From assembly GCF_014639315.1 (NCBI RefSeq), contig NZ_BMFY01000015.1:49007-113006 (forward strand): a DNA stretch of 64,000 bases. The letters run 5' to 3'. A model generated the notes under the pieces. The model had not been told where the DNA came from. It did no database searches and worked only from the letters and a program-made list of their open reading frames with translations. Shown piece after piece: positions 8,160 through 16,002 of the stretch. The stretch's first letter is position 1; each line of letters opens with the position of its first letter. This DNA is from Sediminivirga luteola. GTDB lineage: Bacteria; Actinomycetota; Actinomycetes; Actinomycetales; Brevibacteriaceae. A program made the position numbers and the translations under genes.

Positions 8160-8900
8160 TCACACCTGTGGCACCGGCACGTCCTGGCCGGCGACAGCGA
8201 TGCGCACGGCGTCGTCCTCGACGGTGACATCGGTGAGCTGTACACCTTCGGGCAGGGCCTCCATGCCGATCCGCAGATCCTGCACGAGGTCGCCCAGGAA
8301 TCCCGGCAGCGAATCCACCTGCACCGTCACGCCGCCCATCCGCACGGCGAGCACATCGACGGCGATCTCCCGTCCCTGCGCCCGCGGCACCATATCGGCT
8401 TCCAGAGCGAAACCGAGGTACCGCGCGGTCACGACGAGCTGGCCGTCCTGCGCCGCGACCTCGACGTTCTCCGGGATGGCGGGGTCCTCCTGGGCGGCAC
8501 GGGTGAGCGTCTCGCCCGGAATCAGGGCGCTCATCCGGGCCTCGTCGATGGTGCCCTCGCCGCTGGCGGGCACTCCTCGTGCGGTGACATCGACATCGGT
8601 GTAGTCCAGCCCCGCATAGGCGACCGAGTCGGCCTGCAGGCGCACCTCCCGCAGGGACCCGGTGGCGTACTGCAGCAGGAAAGGGAAGCCGGCGACGTCG
8701 ACGCTCAGGCCGGAGACATCGTCGGCCGCGTCGATCAGGGCGCCGCCGATCCGGCGCTCGGCTTCCGCGTGCGCCCAGCGATCCGCCGCCAGCGCGGCAC
8801 CCAGGAGAACGGCGACGACGAGCACCGCCGAGAGCGCCAGGCCGATGCGCCGGGCGGGGGAGCGGTAGGGAGCGTCGAGGCGGCGAGTGGGGGCGCTCAT
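8160..8900 (-). CDS. LmeA/DUF2993-family lipid-binding membrane protein
   Basis: This protein of about 246 residues has one N-terminal membrane helix (IGLALSAVLVVAVLLGAALA). It matches DUF2993/LmeA in the segments ADRWAHAEAERRIGGAL, VDVAGFPFLLQYATGSLREV (the family's G-F-P-F-L-x-x-x-x-x-G signature), and a C-terminal LPGFLGDLVQDLRIGMEALPEGVQL. In mycobacteria LmeA binds phospholipid and affects lipomannan mannan-chain length; the role here is inferred from family only. The ATG at 8900 is chosen because an AGGG run precedes it. GTG codons at 8903 and 8909 are alternatives. Confidence 0.75.
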   Translation of the reverse strand: MSAPTRRLDAPYRSPARRIGLALSAVLVVAVLLGAALAADRWAHAEAERRIGGALIDAADDVSGLSVDVAGFPFLLQYATGSLREVRLQADSVAYAGLDYTDVDVTARGVPASGEGTIDEARMSALIPGETLTRAAQEDPAIPENVEVAAQDGQLVVTARYLGFALEADMVPRAQGREIAVDVLAVRMGGVTVQVDSLPGFLGDLVQDLRIGMEALPEGVQLTDVTVEDDAVRIAVAGQDVPVPQV

Positions 8901-9003
8901 CACCCTCACTCTATCGACTCCCGGCCCAGGGCGGGACGGCGCGGTTCCCGCTGAAGGCGACCCGATTGCTCCAGTGGTCGCGGGGCGTGCGCAGAACTTC
9001 GCG

Positions 9004-9060
9004 GCGCCCTGTCTCAGGTGCGCCCTGTCAGGTGCGCCCTGTCAGGGGCGCGCTGTCAGG
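9004..9060. repeat. Tandem GCGCCCTGTCAGG repeats with terminator-like hairpin
   Basis: Three to four imperfect copies of GCGCCCTGTCAGGT (14-16 bp) stand at 9004, 9020, 9034 and about 9048. The last overlaps the stop codon of the MarR-GNAT gene. One unit can fold as GCGCCC-TGTCAG-GGGCGC (9034-9051), so the array may act as a terminator for that gene. There is no poly-T tract. Confidence 0.65.
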
Positions 9061-9982
9061 CCAGGGGCTTCTCGTAGAAGTGAGTGGCGTGAGGGTTGTC
9101 GTTGTAGCGCTCGATCCTCCGGTAGCCGGCCCGCTCGTACAGGGCGATGGCCTCGGTGAGCGCGGCGTTCGTATCGAGCCGGGCGAGCCGGTATCCCTGT
9201 GCGCGGGCGAGTCCCTCCAGGTGCTCCAGGAGCCTGCGGCCCATGCCTGCGCCGCGCCAGCCGGCGTCCACCCACATGCGCTTGATCTCTGCGGCCCCGT
9301 CGTGGTCCCGCCATCCTCCGCCGGCGACGGCGCTGCCGTCGCTGATCGCGAGGACGAAAGCCCCGGCTGGCGGGCGGAAGGCGTTCTCGTCCTGGGGCGT
9401 CGGCATCGGGGGAGCGTCGTGCTCGGGGAAGCGCGCATCGAGTTCGTCGAGGTACGTCCGCACCGCCGCTCGGGCCGCCGGTGAGGCCGGATCGACGGTC
9501 TCCAGGCGTACCGTGGCGGCGCGGATCAACAGCTCGGCAGTGTCCAGGGCCTCTGCCAGCCTGGTGCGCTGACGGCCGGTCAGGGGCTCCAGGAGAACGC
9601 CGGCGCGCTCTTCGGAGCGGTTCTCCAGATCCTGCCAGGCGCGACGGCCGGCCGCGGTCAGGCGGATGCGTCGCCGTCGCCGGTCCTCAGAATCCGGTGC
9701 GAGGTCCAGCAGCCCGTCGGCCGTGAGCGCGCGGAGCAGCCGGCTCAGATACCCGGAGTCCAGGCCGAGGCGCTCACGGAGGTCCTGGGCCAGGACCCCG
9801 TCTACGCCCGCCTCATCCTGTGCGGCTCCCTTCCCGCCCCGCTCCCGGCTGCCGATCTCGTGCAGGAGCCGGGCCTGCCCCAGCGGGCGGCCCGTCCCCA
9901 GGAAGGACTCGTCCAGGGCGCCGATGCGCTGGGTGTAGCTGAGATTGAACCGCCGCACGGCCGCGACGTGGGTATCTGTCAT
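9056..9982 (-). CDS. MarR-type regulator fused to GNAT acetyltransferase
   Basis: This 308-residue two-domain protein has a MarR winged helix in its first half (VDGVLAQDLRERLGLDSGYLSRLLRALTADGLL, with the DRRRRRIRLTAAG wing). Residues 160-308 are a GNAT N-acetyltransferase domain with the acetyl-CoA loop RGAGMGRRLLEHLEGLA and a closing ERAGYRRIERYNDNPHATHFYEKPL. MarR-GNAT fusions are a known family in which the regulator half is probably coupled to an acyltransferase. I chose the ATG at 9982; an in-frame TTG at 10018 would put the operator palindrome inside the gene. The start lacks a clear ribosome-binding site, so leaderless translation is possible. The substrate is unknown. Confidence 0.82.
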   Translation of the reverse strand: MTDTHVAAVRRFNLSYTQRIGALDESFLGTGRPLGQARLLHEIGSRERGGKGAAQDEAGVDGVLAQDLRERLGLDSGYLSRLLRALTADGLLDLAPDSEDRRRRRIRLTAAGRRAWQDLENRSEERAGVLLEPLTGRQRTRLAEALDTAELLIRAATVRLETVDPASPAARAAVRTYLDELDARFPEHDAPPMPTPQDENAFRPPAGAFVLAISDGSAVAGGGWRDHDGAAEIKRMWVDAGWRGAGMGRRLLEHLEGLARAQGYRLARLDTNAALTEAIALYERAGYRRIERYNDNPHATHFYEKPLA

Positions 9983-10006
9983 ATATCTGACTTTAGTCAG
10001 GTATAT
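9981..10006. promoter_or_regulatory. Palindromic operator over the MarR-GNAT start
   Basis: Eleven-base arms (ATATATCTGAC and GTCAGGTATAT) with one mismatch flank a TTTA centre. The left arm touches the start codon at 9982. Its size and symmetry suit a MarR dimer, so autorepression is inferred. The remaining bases to 10260 hold no gene and probably contain the divergent promoters. Confidence 0.7.
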
Positions 10007-10260
10007 GGGTTTCGGCAATGCCTGGGCCTGCTGGGACCGCTGCGGCCGGAGTCCATGTTCTCCCTCGCGCGCCCGGGCCTGAACTGAACGTCCGCTGCCC
10101 GCCAGCTCCGGCGCCCATCCGCCGCCGGGCCCGGGCGACGGATGTATACGATTGCAGTGTCACGCGACCGTGAGGAATAACCCGGCGCGGTCCCGAGTTG
10201 GGGGACGGATGCCGGGGCATCTCCGCCTACGGCGCTACACCCTGAACGAAGGAGTCCTAC

Positions 10261-11100
10261 GTGACTGCAGTTCCCAGCATCACCCTCAACAACGGTGTGA
10301 CCATCCCCCAGCTCGGCTTCGGCGTCTACCAGGTGCCGCCCGAGCAGACCAAGGACGCCGTGCTCACCGCCTTCGAGGTCGGCTACCGCCACATCGACAC
10401 CGCCGAGATGTACCGCAACGAGGCTGGCGTCGGCGAGGCCCTCAAGGAATCCGGGCTCTCGCGTGAGGACGTGTTCATCACCAGCAAGCTCAACAACGGC
10501 TATCACCGTCGTGACGACGCGCTTCGCGCCGCCGACGAGAGCCTGGCCGCGCTGGGCGTCGAGCAGATGGACCTGTTCCTGATCCACTGGCCGCTGCCGA
10601 CCATCGACGTGGACTACGTCGAGACCTGGAAGGCCATGATCGAGATCCATCGTGCCGGCAAGGCGCGCGCCATCGGCGTCTCCAACTTCCAGGTGCCGCA
10701 TCTGCGGCGGCTGCTGGACGAGACCGAGGTGGTGCCGGCGGTGAACCAGATCGAGGTGCATCCCTACCTGACCAACGAGCAGGTCCGCGCCTTCGGCGCC
10801 GAGCACGGCATCGCCACCGAGGCGTGGTCTCCCATCGCCCAGGGCGCCGTCCTCGGCGATCCCGTCCTGCAGCGAATCGCCGAGCGTCTTGGCCGCACCA
10901 CCGCCCAGGTGACCCTGCGCTGGCACATCCAGCGCGGCGACATCGTGTTCCCGAAGTCCGTCACCCGCTCGCGCGTGGAGGAGAACTTCGCGCTGTTCGA
11001 CTTCGAGCTCAGCGATGAGGACATGGACGCCATTACCGGGCTCAACCGCGATCAGCGCACCGGCCCGGACCCGGACGTGTTCGACTACATCCCGTCCTGA
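10261..11100 (+). CDS. Aldo/keto reductase
   Basis: This is a 279-residue NADPH-dependent aldo/keto reductase with a TIM-barrel fold. It shows the AKR signatures GYRHIDTAEMYRNEAGVGEA (catalytic Asp and Tyr), a lysine in VFITSKLNN, a histidine in FLIHWPLP, AIGVSNF, and the C-terminal NADP-binding run FPKSVTRSRVEENF. It resembles 2,5-diketo-gluconate reductases and related AKR5-type enzymes, but the substrate cannot be read from sequence. The start is GTG, preceded by GAAGGAG at a good spacing. A sugar-acid permease/kinase operon follows it. A shared role in acid-sugar use is possible, but the 278-base gap and palindromic repeat argue for a separate transcript. Confidence 0.88.
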   Translation: MTAVPSITLNNGVTIPQLGFGVYQVPPEQTKDAVLTAFEVGYRHIDTAEMYRNEAGVGEALKESGLSREDVFITSKLNNGYHRRDDALRAADESLAALGVEQMDLFLIHWPLPTIDVDYVETWKAMIEIHRAGKARAIGVSNFQVPHLRRLLDETEVVPAVNQIEVHPYLTNEQVRAFGAEHGIATEAWSPIAQGAVLGDPVLQRIAERLGRTTAQVTLRWHIQRGDIVFPKSVTRSRVEENFALFDFELSDEDMDAITGLNRDQRTGPDPDVFDYIPS

Positions 11101-11180
11101 GCGAACCTGCGCCCGCGCGCTGACGCGGGCGTGCCCCGCGAGGCCCCGGCAGGCCCACCTGAGTCGGTGATTCCCGGCCC

Positions 11181-11220
11181 GTGCACTAATTCCGCGTGAG
11201 CTCACCGGGAAATAGTGCAC
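11181..11220. repeat. Intergenic palindromic repeat, copy 1
   Basis: A 40-base imperfect palindrome begins GTGCACTAATTCCGCG and ends GGGAAATAGTGCAC around a perfect centre GTGAGCTCAC. The flanks (CCCGG on the left, ACCCCGG on the right) extend the symmetry. The same element recurs at 47662-47703 and 52055-52119. It lies between two genes on the plus strand. A separate GC hairpin (GCCCGCG/CGCGGGC, 11111-11130) just after the aldo/keto reductase is a more conventional terminator. Confidence 0.85.
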
Positions 11221-11327
11221 CACCCCGGACGCAAGACTCATGCCCTGCCGGGGCCTCGTTGTGCCCGGCTTGGTGTCCGGCTGGCTTGCGCCGGGGCGGA
11301 CGCTCTGCAAAAGTACTGCCATGTTGT

Positions 11328-11341
11328 CCGTACCATTACGG
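11328..11341. promoter_or_regulatory. Candidate operator before the KdgT gene
   Basis: A 14-base inverted repeat, CCGTA-CCAT-TACGG, lies 38 bases before the permease start. A GntR/HutC-type repressor is encoded at the end of the same gene set. Such regulators bind short palindromes, so this is a plausible but unproven site for it. Confidence 0.4.
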
Positions 11342-11378
11342 GCGCGCTGATCCGGCTTCAACGAAGAAGGGCACCACC

Positions 11379-12419
11379 ATGGCCACCGACGTCCACGGCA
11401 CATCCCGCCGTTTCCAAGTCCCGCTGTTCGACGGCATGAATCGCATTCCCGGCGGGCTCATGCTCATCCCCCTGATCCTCGGCTCCATCGTCGGGACGTT
11501 CTTCGGTCCCGCCCTCGAGGTCGGCAGCTTCACCACCGCGCTGTTCAAGGACAGCGCCATGCCCCTCATCGCGCTCCTGATCTTCGCCACCGGCACCCAG
11601 GTCAGCGCCAAGGCCACCGGCCCGGTCCTGGCGCACGCCGGCACCGTGCTGCTCACCAAGTCCCTCATCCCGGCCAGCCTGGTGATCCTGCTGGGCCTGT
11701 GGGTCGGCCTCGACGGCATCCTCGGCGTCTCCATCCTGGCGCTGCTGGTGATCGTGGACAACAGCAACGGCGGTCTGTGGCTGGCCTTCACCGGCAAGTA
11801 CGGCGACTACCGCGACCGCGGCGCCTATATGGCCTCCGCCGTCAACGACGGTCCCTTCCTGAGCATGCTCTTCCTGGGCGTCTCCGGGCTGGCCGAGATT
11901 CCCGTGCTCGCCCTCGTCGGCGCCATCATCCCCTTCCTGCTCGGCATGCTCGTGGGCAATCTGGACGAGAAGTGGAAGAACATCCTCATCCCGGTGCCCA
12001 ATATCGTCATCCCGTTCTTCGCCTTCGCCCTGGGCACCGGCATCGACCTCGGCGCCGTCGTCTCCGGCGGCGCGCAGGGTCTCGTGGTCGGTCTCATCGC
12101 GGCACCGGTGACCGGTTTCCTGGTCTACCTCGGCTACCGCTTCATGCTGCGCCGCGGGAAGAAGAGCGGCATCGGCTTCGCGGCCGGCACCACCGCCGGC
12201 AATGCCATCGCGACTCCGGCCATCATCGGCGGCATCGATCCCGCCTTCGAGCCGTATGTCGAAGCCGCCACGGCACAGGTCGCAGCGTCAGCGCTCATCA
12301 CCGCGATCCTCGCGCCGCTCATCGCCTCGCTCGTCCTCAAGCGTGCCGGGGCGCTGGATTCGCCCGATGACCAGGTGCTCCACGAAGCCGCGACCGCCCA
12401 CGAGGGGCCGCGGCTATGA
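11379..12419 (+). CDS. kdgT: 2-keto-3-deoxygluconate permease family transporter
   Basis: This 346-residue inner-membrane transporter has about ten helices and matches the KdgT family (proton symport of 2-keto-3-deoxygluconate or related sugar acids). Typical features are the N-terminal FDGMNRIPGGLMLIPLILGS, the repeated DNSNGGLWLAF, and AGTTAGNAIATPA near the end. The start ATG follows GAAGAAGGG at a normal distance; longer frames upstream lack a ribosome-binding site. It overlaps the DUF1537 kinase by four bases. In DUF1537/PdxA2 operons transporters bring in four-carbon acid sugars such as threonate or erythronate, so the true substrate may differ from the family name. Confidence 0.85.
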   Translation: MATDVHGTSRRFQVPLFDGMNRIPGGLMLIPLILGSIVGTFFGPALEVGSFTTALFKDSAMPLIALLIFATGTQVSAKATGPVLAHAGTVLLTKSLIPASLVILLGLWVGLDGILGVSILALLVIVDNSNGGLWLAFTGKYGDYRDRGAYMASAVNDGPFLSMLFLGVSGLAEIPVLALVGAIIPFLLGMLVGNLDEKWKNILIPVPNIVIPFFAFALGTGIDLGAVVSGGAQGLVVGLIAAPVTGFLVYLGYRFMLRRGKKSGIGFAAGTTAGNAIATPAIIGGIDPAFEPYVEAATAQVAASALITAILAPLIASLVLKRAGALDSPDDQVLHEAATAHEGPRL

Positions 12420-13825
12420 GCCAGCCCGCGAGCCCCGGCGGCGCAGGACCCTCCGGGCAGCCGGTCGCCCCCGTCGTCGCCCTGGTCGCCGATGACCTCA
12501 CCGGCTCCACCGACACAGCAGTCCAGTTCGCCGCTGCCGGCTGGGACGCGCGGCTGCTGCTGGACCCCGCCGCCAGCTCAGATGCCGGACCCGGCGTGCG
12601 CACGCAGAGCTCCGGCGTGCTGTTCGCGGCCACCACGGACGCCCGCGCGCTCGGGCACGATGAGGCCCGGCTGGCGACCGGCCAGATGGTGCAGCGCCTG
12701 AACGCCCTCGGCGCCGACCGTCTCTATCTGAAGATCGACTCCACCGTCCGTGGCAGCGTCGCCGGTCAGATCGACGGCGCCCTCGAAGCACTGGGCTCGG
12801 GACACCTGGCACTGCTGTGCCCGGCCTATCCGCTGATGGGACGCACGGTCGACGGCGCCGCCCTCCTGGTGGACGGGGTACCGGTGGCCGAGACCGGGCT
12901 GCGCGACGATCCAGCGACCCCCGTCACGCAGAGCGACCTCCGCGCGCTCGTCCCCGGCTCGGTGCCGCTCGATGCGGTTCCCGGCGACATGGCCGCGCTC
13001 ACCGCGGCGCTGGAGCGAGCGCTCCAGGCCGCCCGGTCCGGCGGCCCGAGAGTCGTGATCGCCGATGCCACCGCTGAACATGACCTGGACGATCTCGCCC
13101 GCGCGGTGGCGCACCTCGGTCGGACCGCACCCGCCGGCACCGGGATCGTCCCGGTCGGCTCCGCCGGGCTGGCCGCCGCGCTCGCCCGCGCCTGGGCTGC
13201 GGGGGACCATGGCGGGGGAGAGCCAGACGCGAGGGCGGATGGCACGGTCATGGGAAGCACCGTCCCGGCCGGCCCGGATAGGCTCCTCGTCCAGGTCAGC
13301 TCTCTCAACGCCGTCTCACGCCGGCAGCTCGCCGTGCTGCAGGACGCCTGGTCCGGCCGGGCGCTGGTCCTGACGCCCGAGGCGGAAACCCTGATCCGCG
13401 GAGAGGCGGAGGCCGCCGCCTGGCTGGAGGACCAGCTGAGCCGGTGGACCCGGGACGGCGACGGCTGGCACACTCTGCCCGAGCTCGTGCTGCTCAGCGC
13501 CCCGGAAGAGCGGGCCGCCACCGCCGATGCCGCCCGCACCGTCGCCGCAGGCTTGGGCGGCCTTACCGCCCGGCTGCTGAGTTCCGGCGTATTCGGGGGC
13601 GCGGGCCTCGTCGGCGGGGACGGGGCACGGGCCGCTCTGGCCGCGCTGGGCACCAGCACCGTCCGCGTGCTCGACCAGCTGGAGGAGGGCACGCCGCTGA
13701 GCGTGACCCTGGACGGGAAAGCCCGCCACCTGCCGCTCTTCACGAAGGCCGGCGGCTTCGGGAAGCCCGAATCGCTCACGACCACCGTCGCGCGGATGCG
13801 CGCGCTGTTGCAGGAGGATGCATGA
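12416..13825 (+). CDS. Four-carbon acid sugar kinase (DUF1537, DtnK/DenK type)
   Basis: This is a 469-residue kinase of the DUF1537 family, which phosphorylates D-threonate, D-erythronate or similar acid sugars. The N-terminal substrate domain begins VVALVADDLTGSTDTAVQFA and includes YLKIDSTVRGS and LLCPAYPLMGRTV. The C-terminal nucleotide domain has VQVSSLNAVSRRQ and GLVGGDGARAALAALG; the usual GGDT motif here reads GGDG. An insertion rich in Ala, Gly and Asp lies near residue 265. The gene is translationally coupled to KdgT before it and the PdxA2-type dehydrogenase after it (ATGA overlaps), the classic kinase-dehydrogenase pair of this pathway. Confidence 0.85.
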   Translation: MSQPASPGGAGPSGQPVAPVVALVADDLTGSTDTAVQFAAAGWDARLLLDPAASSDAGPGVRTQSSGVLFAATTDARALGHDEARLATGQMVQRLNALGADRLYLKIDSTVRGSVAGQIDGALEALGSGHLALLCPAYPLMGRTVDGAALLVDGVPVAETGLRDDPATPVTQSDLRALVPGSVPLDAVPGDMAALTAALERALQAARSGGPRVVIADATAEHDLDDLARAVAHLGRTAPAGTGIVPVGSAGLAAALARAWAAGDHGGGEPDARADGTVMGSTVPAGPDRLLVQVSSLNAVSRRQLAVLQDAWSGRALVLTPEAETLIRGEAEAAAWLEDQLSRWTRDGDGWHTLPELVLLSAPEERAATADAARTVAAGLGGLTARLLSSGVFGGAGLVGGDGARAALAALGTSTVRVLDQLEEGTPLSVTLDGKARHLPLFTKAGGFGKPESLTTTVARMRALLQEDA

Positions 13826-14862
13826 CCAAGCCGACACTCGCCGTGACCCTCGGCGACGCCGCCGGGATCGGACCGGAGATCGCCGCGAAGACCCTGCTGC
13901 GCCACCCTGGCCTCCGGGAACGAGCCGTGCCCGTCGTCATCGGCGACGCCGATGCGATGCGCCGCGGCGCCCGGTTCGCCGGCCTGGACCCGGAGGCGGT
14001 GCGGGTGATCGAATCCCCGCGGCAGGCCAGCAACGACCCGGAACTGATCGAACTCGTCCAGACCGGCCCCTCCCTGGGCGACGTCCCGGTCGGGGAACTC
14101 TCCGCCGCCGCCGGCGACGGCGCCTACCGGTTCGTGGTCGAGTCCTGCCGCCTGGCCCGGGAAGGCGAGGTGGACGGCATCGTCACACCGCCGCTGAACA
14201 AGGCTGCCATGCATGCCGGCGGCCACAAGTTCCCCGGTCACACCGAGCTGCTGGCCCACGAGTTCGGCGTGCGCAACTACTCGCTGGTGCTCTCTGCCGG
14301 TGAGCTGTACGTCTTCCACCTCACCACGCACGTCTCCCTGCAGCAGGCCATCGAGGGCGTCACCGCCGAACGCGCCGACGCCGTCCTGCGGCTGGTGGGC
14401 GCCTTCGCCCGCTCCGCCGGGAAGCCCGAGGCCGCCATCGGTCTGTGCGGCCTGAACCCGCACGCCGGGGAGAACGGCCTGTTCGGGCACCAGGACGCGC
14501 AGATCCTCGCTCCGGCCGTGGAACGCGCACGGAAGGCCGGGATCAACGCGCACGGCCCAATCGCCGCCGATGCGCTCATCCCGCAGGCGGTCAAGGGCAG
14601 ATGGGACTTCGTGATCGCCTGCTACCACGATCAGGGCCACGCCCCGTTCAAGGCGGTCTACGGCGACGACGGCGTGAACATCACCGTCGGGCTGCCCGTG
14701 GTGCGGGTCTCGGTGGACCACGGCACCGCCTTCGACATCGCCGGCAAGGGGATTGCCCGGGAGGCCAGCCTGGTGCTGGCCGTCGAGCGGGCCGCGGAAC
14801 TTGCCCCGGACTGGAACCTGGTCTGGCAGGCGGCGCAGGAGAGCGAGCAGATGCTCGGCTGA
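13822..14862 (+). CDS. pdxA2: PdxA2-type 4-phospho-acid-sugar dehydrogenase
   Basis: This 346-residue enzyme of the PdxA family carries GDAAGIGPEI at the N-terminus, GIVTPPLNKAAMHAGG, a metal-binding GHTELLA, CGLNPHAGENG, and the C-terminal CYHDQGHAPFKAVYG. Pairing with a DUF1537 kinase marks it as the NAD-dependent dehydrogenase/decarboxylase of D-threonate or D-erythronate 4-phosphate (forming dihydroxyacetone phosphate), not the vitamin B6 enzyme. AGGAGG stands seven bases before the ATG, which overlaps the kinase stop. The product is an end-point metabolite, so no aldolase is needed, which agrees with none being present. Confidence 0.87.
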   Translation: MTKPTLAVTLGDAAGIGPEIAAKTLLRHPGLRERAVPVVIGDADAMRRGARFAGLDPEAVRVIESPRQASNDPELIELVQTGPSLGDVPVGELSAAAGDGAYRFVVESCRLAREGEVDGIVTPPLNKAAMHAGGHKFPGHTELLAHEFGVRNYSLVLSAGELYVFHLTTHVSLQQAIEGVTAERADAVLRLVGAFARSAGKPEAAIGLCGLNPHAGENGLFGHQDAQILAPAVERARKAGINAHGPIAADALIPQAVKGRWDFVIACYHDQGHAPFKAVYGDDGVNITVGLPVVRVSVDHGTAFDIAGKGIAREASLVLAVERAAELAPDWNLVWQAAQESEQMLG

Positions 14863-14870
14863 GGGCCCTC

Positions 14871-14883
14871 TAGAATGCCCAGC
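14871..14883 (+). promoter_or_regulatory. TAGAAT -10 element for a leaderless GntR transcript
   Basis: TAGAAT at 14871-14876 ends seven bases before the ATG at 14884, the spacing expected if transcription starts at the start codon. There is no Shine-Dalgarno sequence between them. The -35 region is not recognisable. Confidence 0.5.
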
Positions 14884-16002
14884 ATGACCGACCCGGAGAT
14901 GAGCGGCACCGTCCTGGACCCCGCCGCGAAGACGCCGCTGCACGCCCAGCTGGCCGGTCTGCTGCGCGAGCGGATCAGCGACGGGCGCCTGCAGCCGGGC
15001 GACACGCTGCCCAGCGACGCCCAGCTGCAGGAGATCTTCGGCGTCTCCCGGTCGGTCGCGCGGCAGGCGATGACCACGCTCGTCGCCGAGGGCGTCGTGC
15101 AGCGGGCTCGCGGCCGGGGTTCGGTGGTGGCGCCACGGCGGGAGCACCACCGGCTGGCGCACCGGGCCGCCGGGCTGTCCAGCCAGGCGGCGCAGACCGG
15201 TTCGGTGGTGACCACGCGCGTCCTGGATCTCCGCCGGGAGACGCCACCGGCCCACGCCGCGGCGCTGCTGGGCGTGCCGGGGGACACGCAGGTCCTCAGG
15301 CTGGAGCGGTTGCGCGCCATCGACGGCACGCCCGCCGCCTTCATCCGCACCTGGTTGCCGGACCGGTTCGCCGAGGGCCTCACCGCCGACGGCCTCCGGA
15401 ACGCCTCCCTGCACGAACAGCTCGCCGCGCGCCATCGCGTCAGGCTCACCGGAGGATCCCGCCAGGTGCGTGCCGTCGCCGCCGACGAGCACCTGGCCGC
15501 ACTGCTGGACACCCGGACCGGCGCTCCGCTGCTGCTCCTGGAGGGGACCACCACGACGTCCTCGGGTGAGGCCATCGAGGCCTTCTCCACCTGGCACCGC
15601 GGGGACCTGATCACCTTCGACCTCGCCGTCGACGAACGAGGACGGGCCGAGGCGGCCGGGAGCGAGCCCGCCGGGAGTGCGCCGACGGCCGGGCCAGCCG
15701 GGAGTGAGCCGGCGGCCCATCCGGCCGGTAGTGAGCCGGCCGGGGGTGAGGTGGCGGCCCATCCGGCCGGTAGTGAGCCCGCGGCCGAGCCGGCCGGGCG
15801 CATGGCGGCTGGTGAGAAGACGAGCGCCGGACGGGAAACACGGTCAGGGGCGACCGCGGCCGAGCGGGGAGCCGACGTGTCCTCCGGTCGACGCCCCGCG
15901 GCTGCAGGCGACCAGAGGAACCCGGACACCGCGCGGCTCGCGGAGATCGAGCGGCTGGCCCGCACCCTGCTGGCAGAGGTCGAGCGTGCCCAGCGACGCT
16001 GA
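14884..16002 (+). CDS. GntR/HutC-family regulator with repeat-rich C-terminal extension
   Basis: This is a 372-residue transcription factor. Residues 20-80 form the winged helix of the GntR family (LPSDAQLQEIFGVSRSVARQAMTTLVAEGVVQRARGRG in parts), and about 90-250 a UTRA ligand-binding domain (RLERLRAIDGTPAAFIRTWLP; ending TWHRGDLITFDLAV). The normal family length is 240-260. Here about 110 extra residues follow: a run of AGSEPA-like repeats (258-310), a charged linker, and a final helix (RLAEIERLARTLLAEVERAQRR). It probably represses the upstream KdgT-kinase-PdxA2 operon. I prefer ATG 14884 because of the -10 element; ATG 14875 is the alternative. Confidence 0.82.
   Translation: MTDPEMSGTVLDPAAKTPLHAQLAGLLRERISDGRLQPGDTLPSDAQLQEIFGVSRSVARQAMTTLVAEGVVQRARGRGSVVAPRREHHRLAHRAAGLSSQAAQTGSVVTTRVLDLRRETPPAHAAALLGVPGDTQVLRLERLRAIDGTPAAFIRTWLPDRFAEGLTADGLRNASLHEQLAARHRVRLTGGSRQVRAVAADEHLAALLDTRTGAPLLLLEGTTTTSSGEAIEAFSTWHRGDLITFDLAVDERGRAEAAGSEPAGSAPTAGPAGSEPAAHPAGSEPAGGEVAAHPAGSEPAAEPAGRMAAGEKTSAGRETRSGATAAERGADVSSGRRPAAAGDQRNPDTARLAEIERLARTLLAEVERAQRR
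15655..15803 (+). repeat. Degenerate tandem repeat encoding AGSEPA units
   Basis: Within the GntR gene the DNA repeats GCCGGGAGTGAGCC-like units of 15-33 bp, including a near-identical 33-base pair of units with GGCGGCCCATCCGGCC at about 15711 and 15750. The encoded peptide alternates AGSEPA with AHPAGSEPA. The units keep the reading frame, consistent with replication slippage in a disordered linker. Confidence 0.8.

Noticed and set aside
12826..15762. 978-codon minus-strand frame
   Set aside because: It covers parts of three unrelated sense genes and shows no domain.
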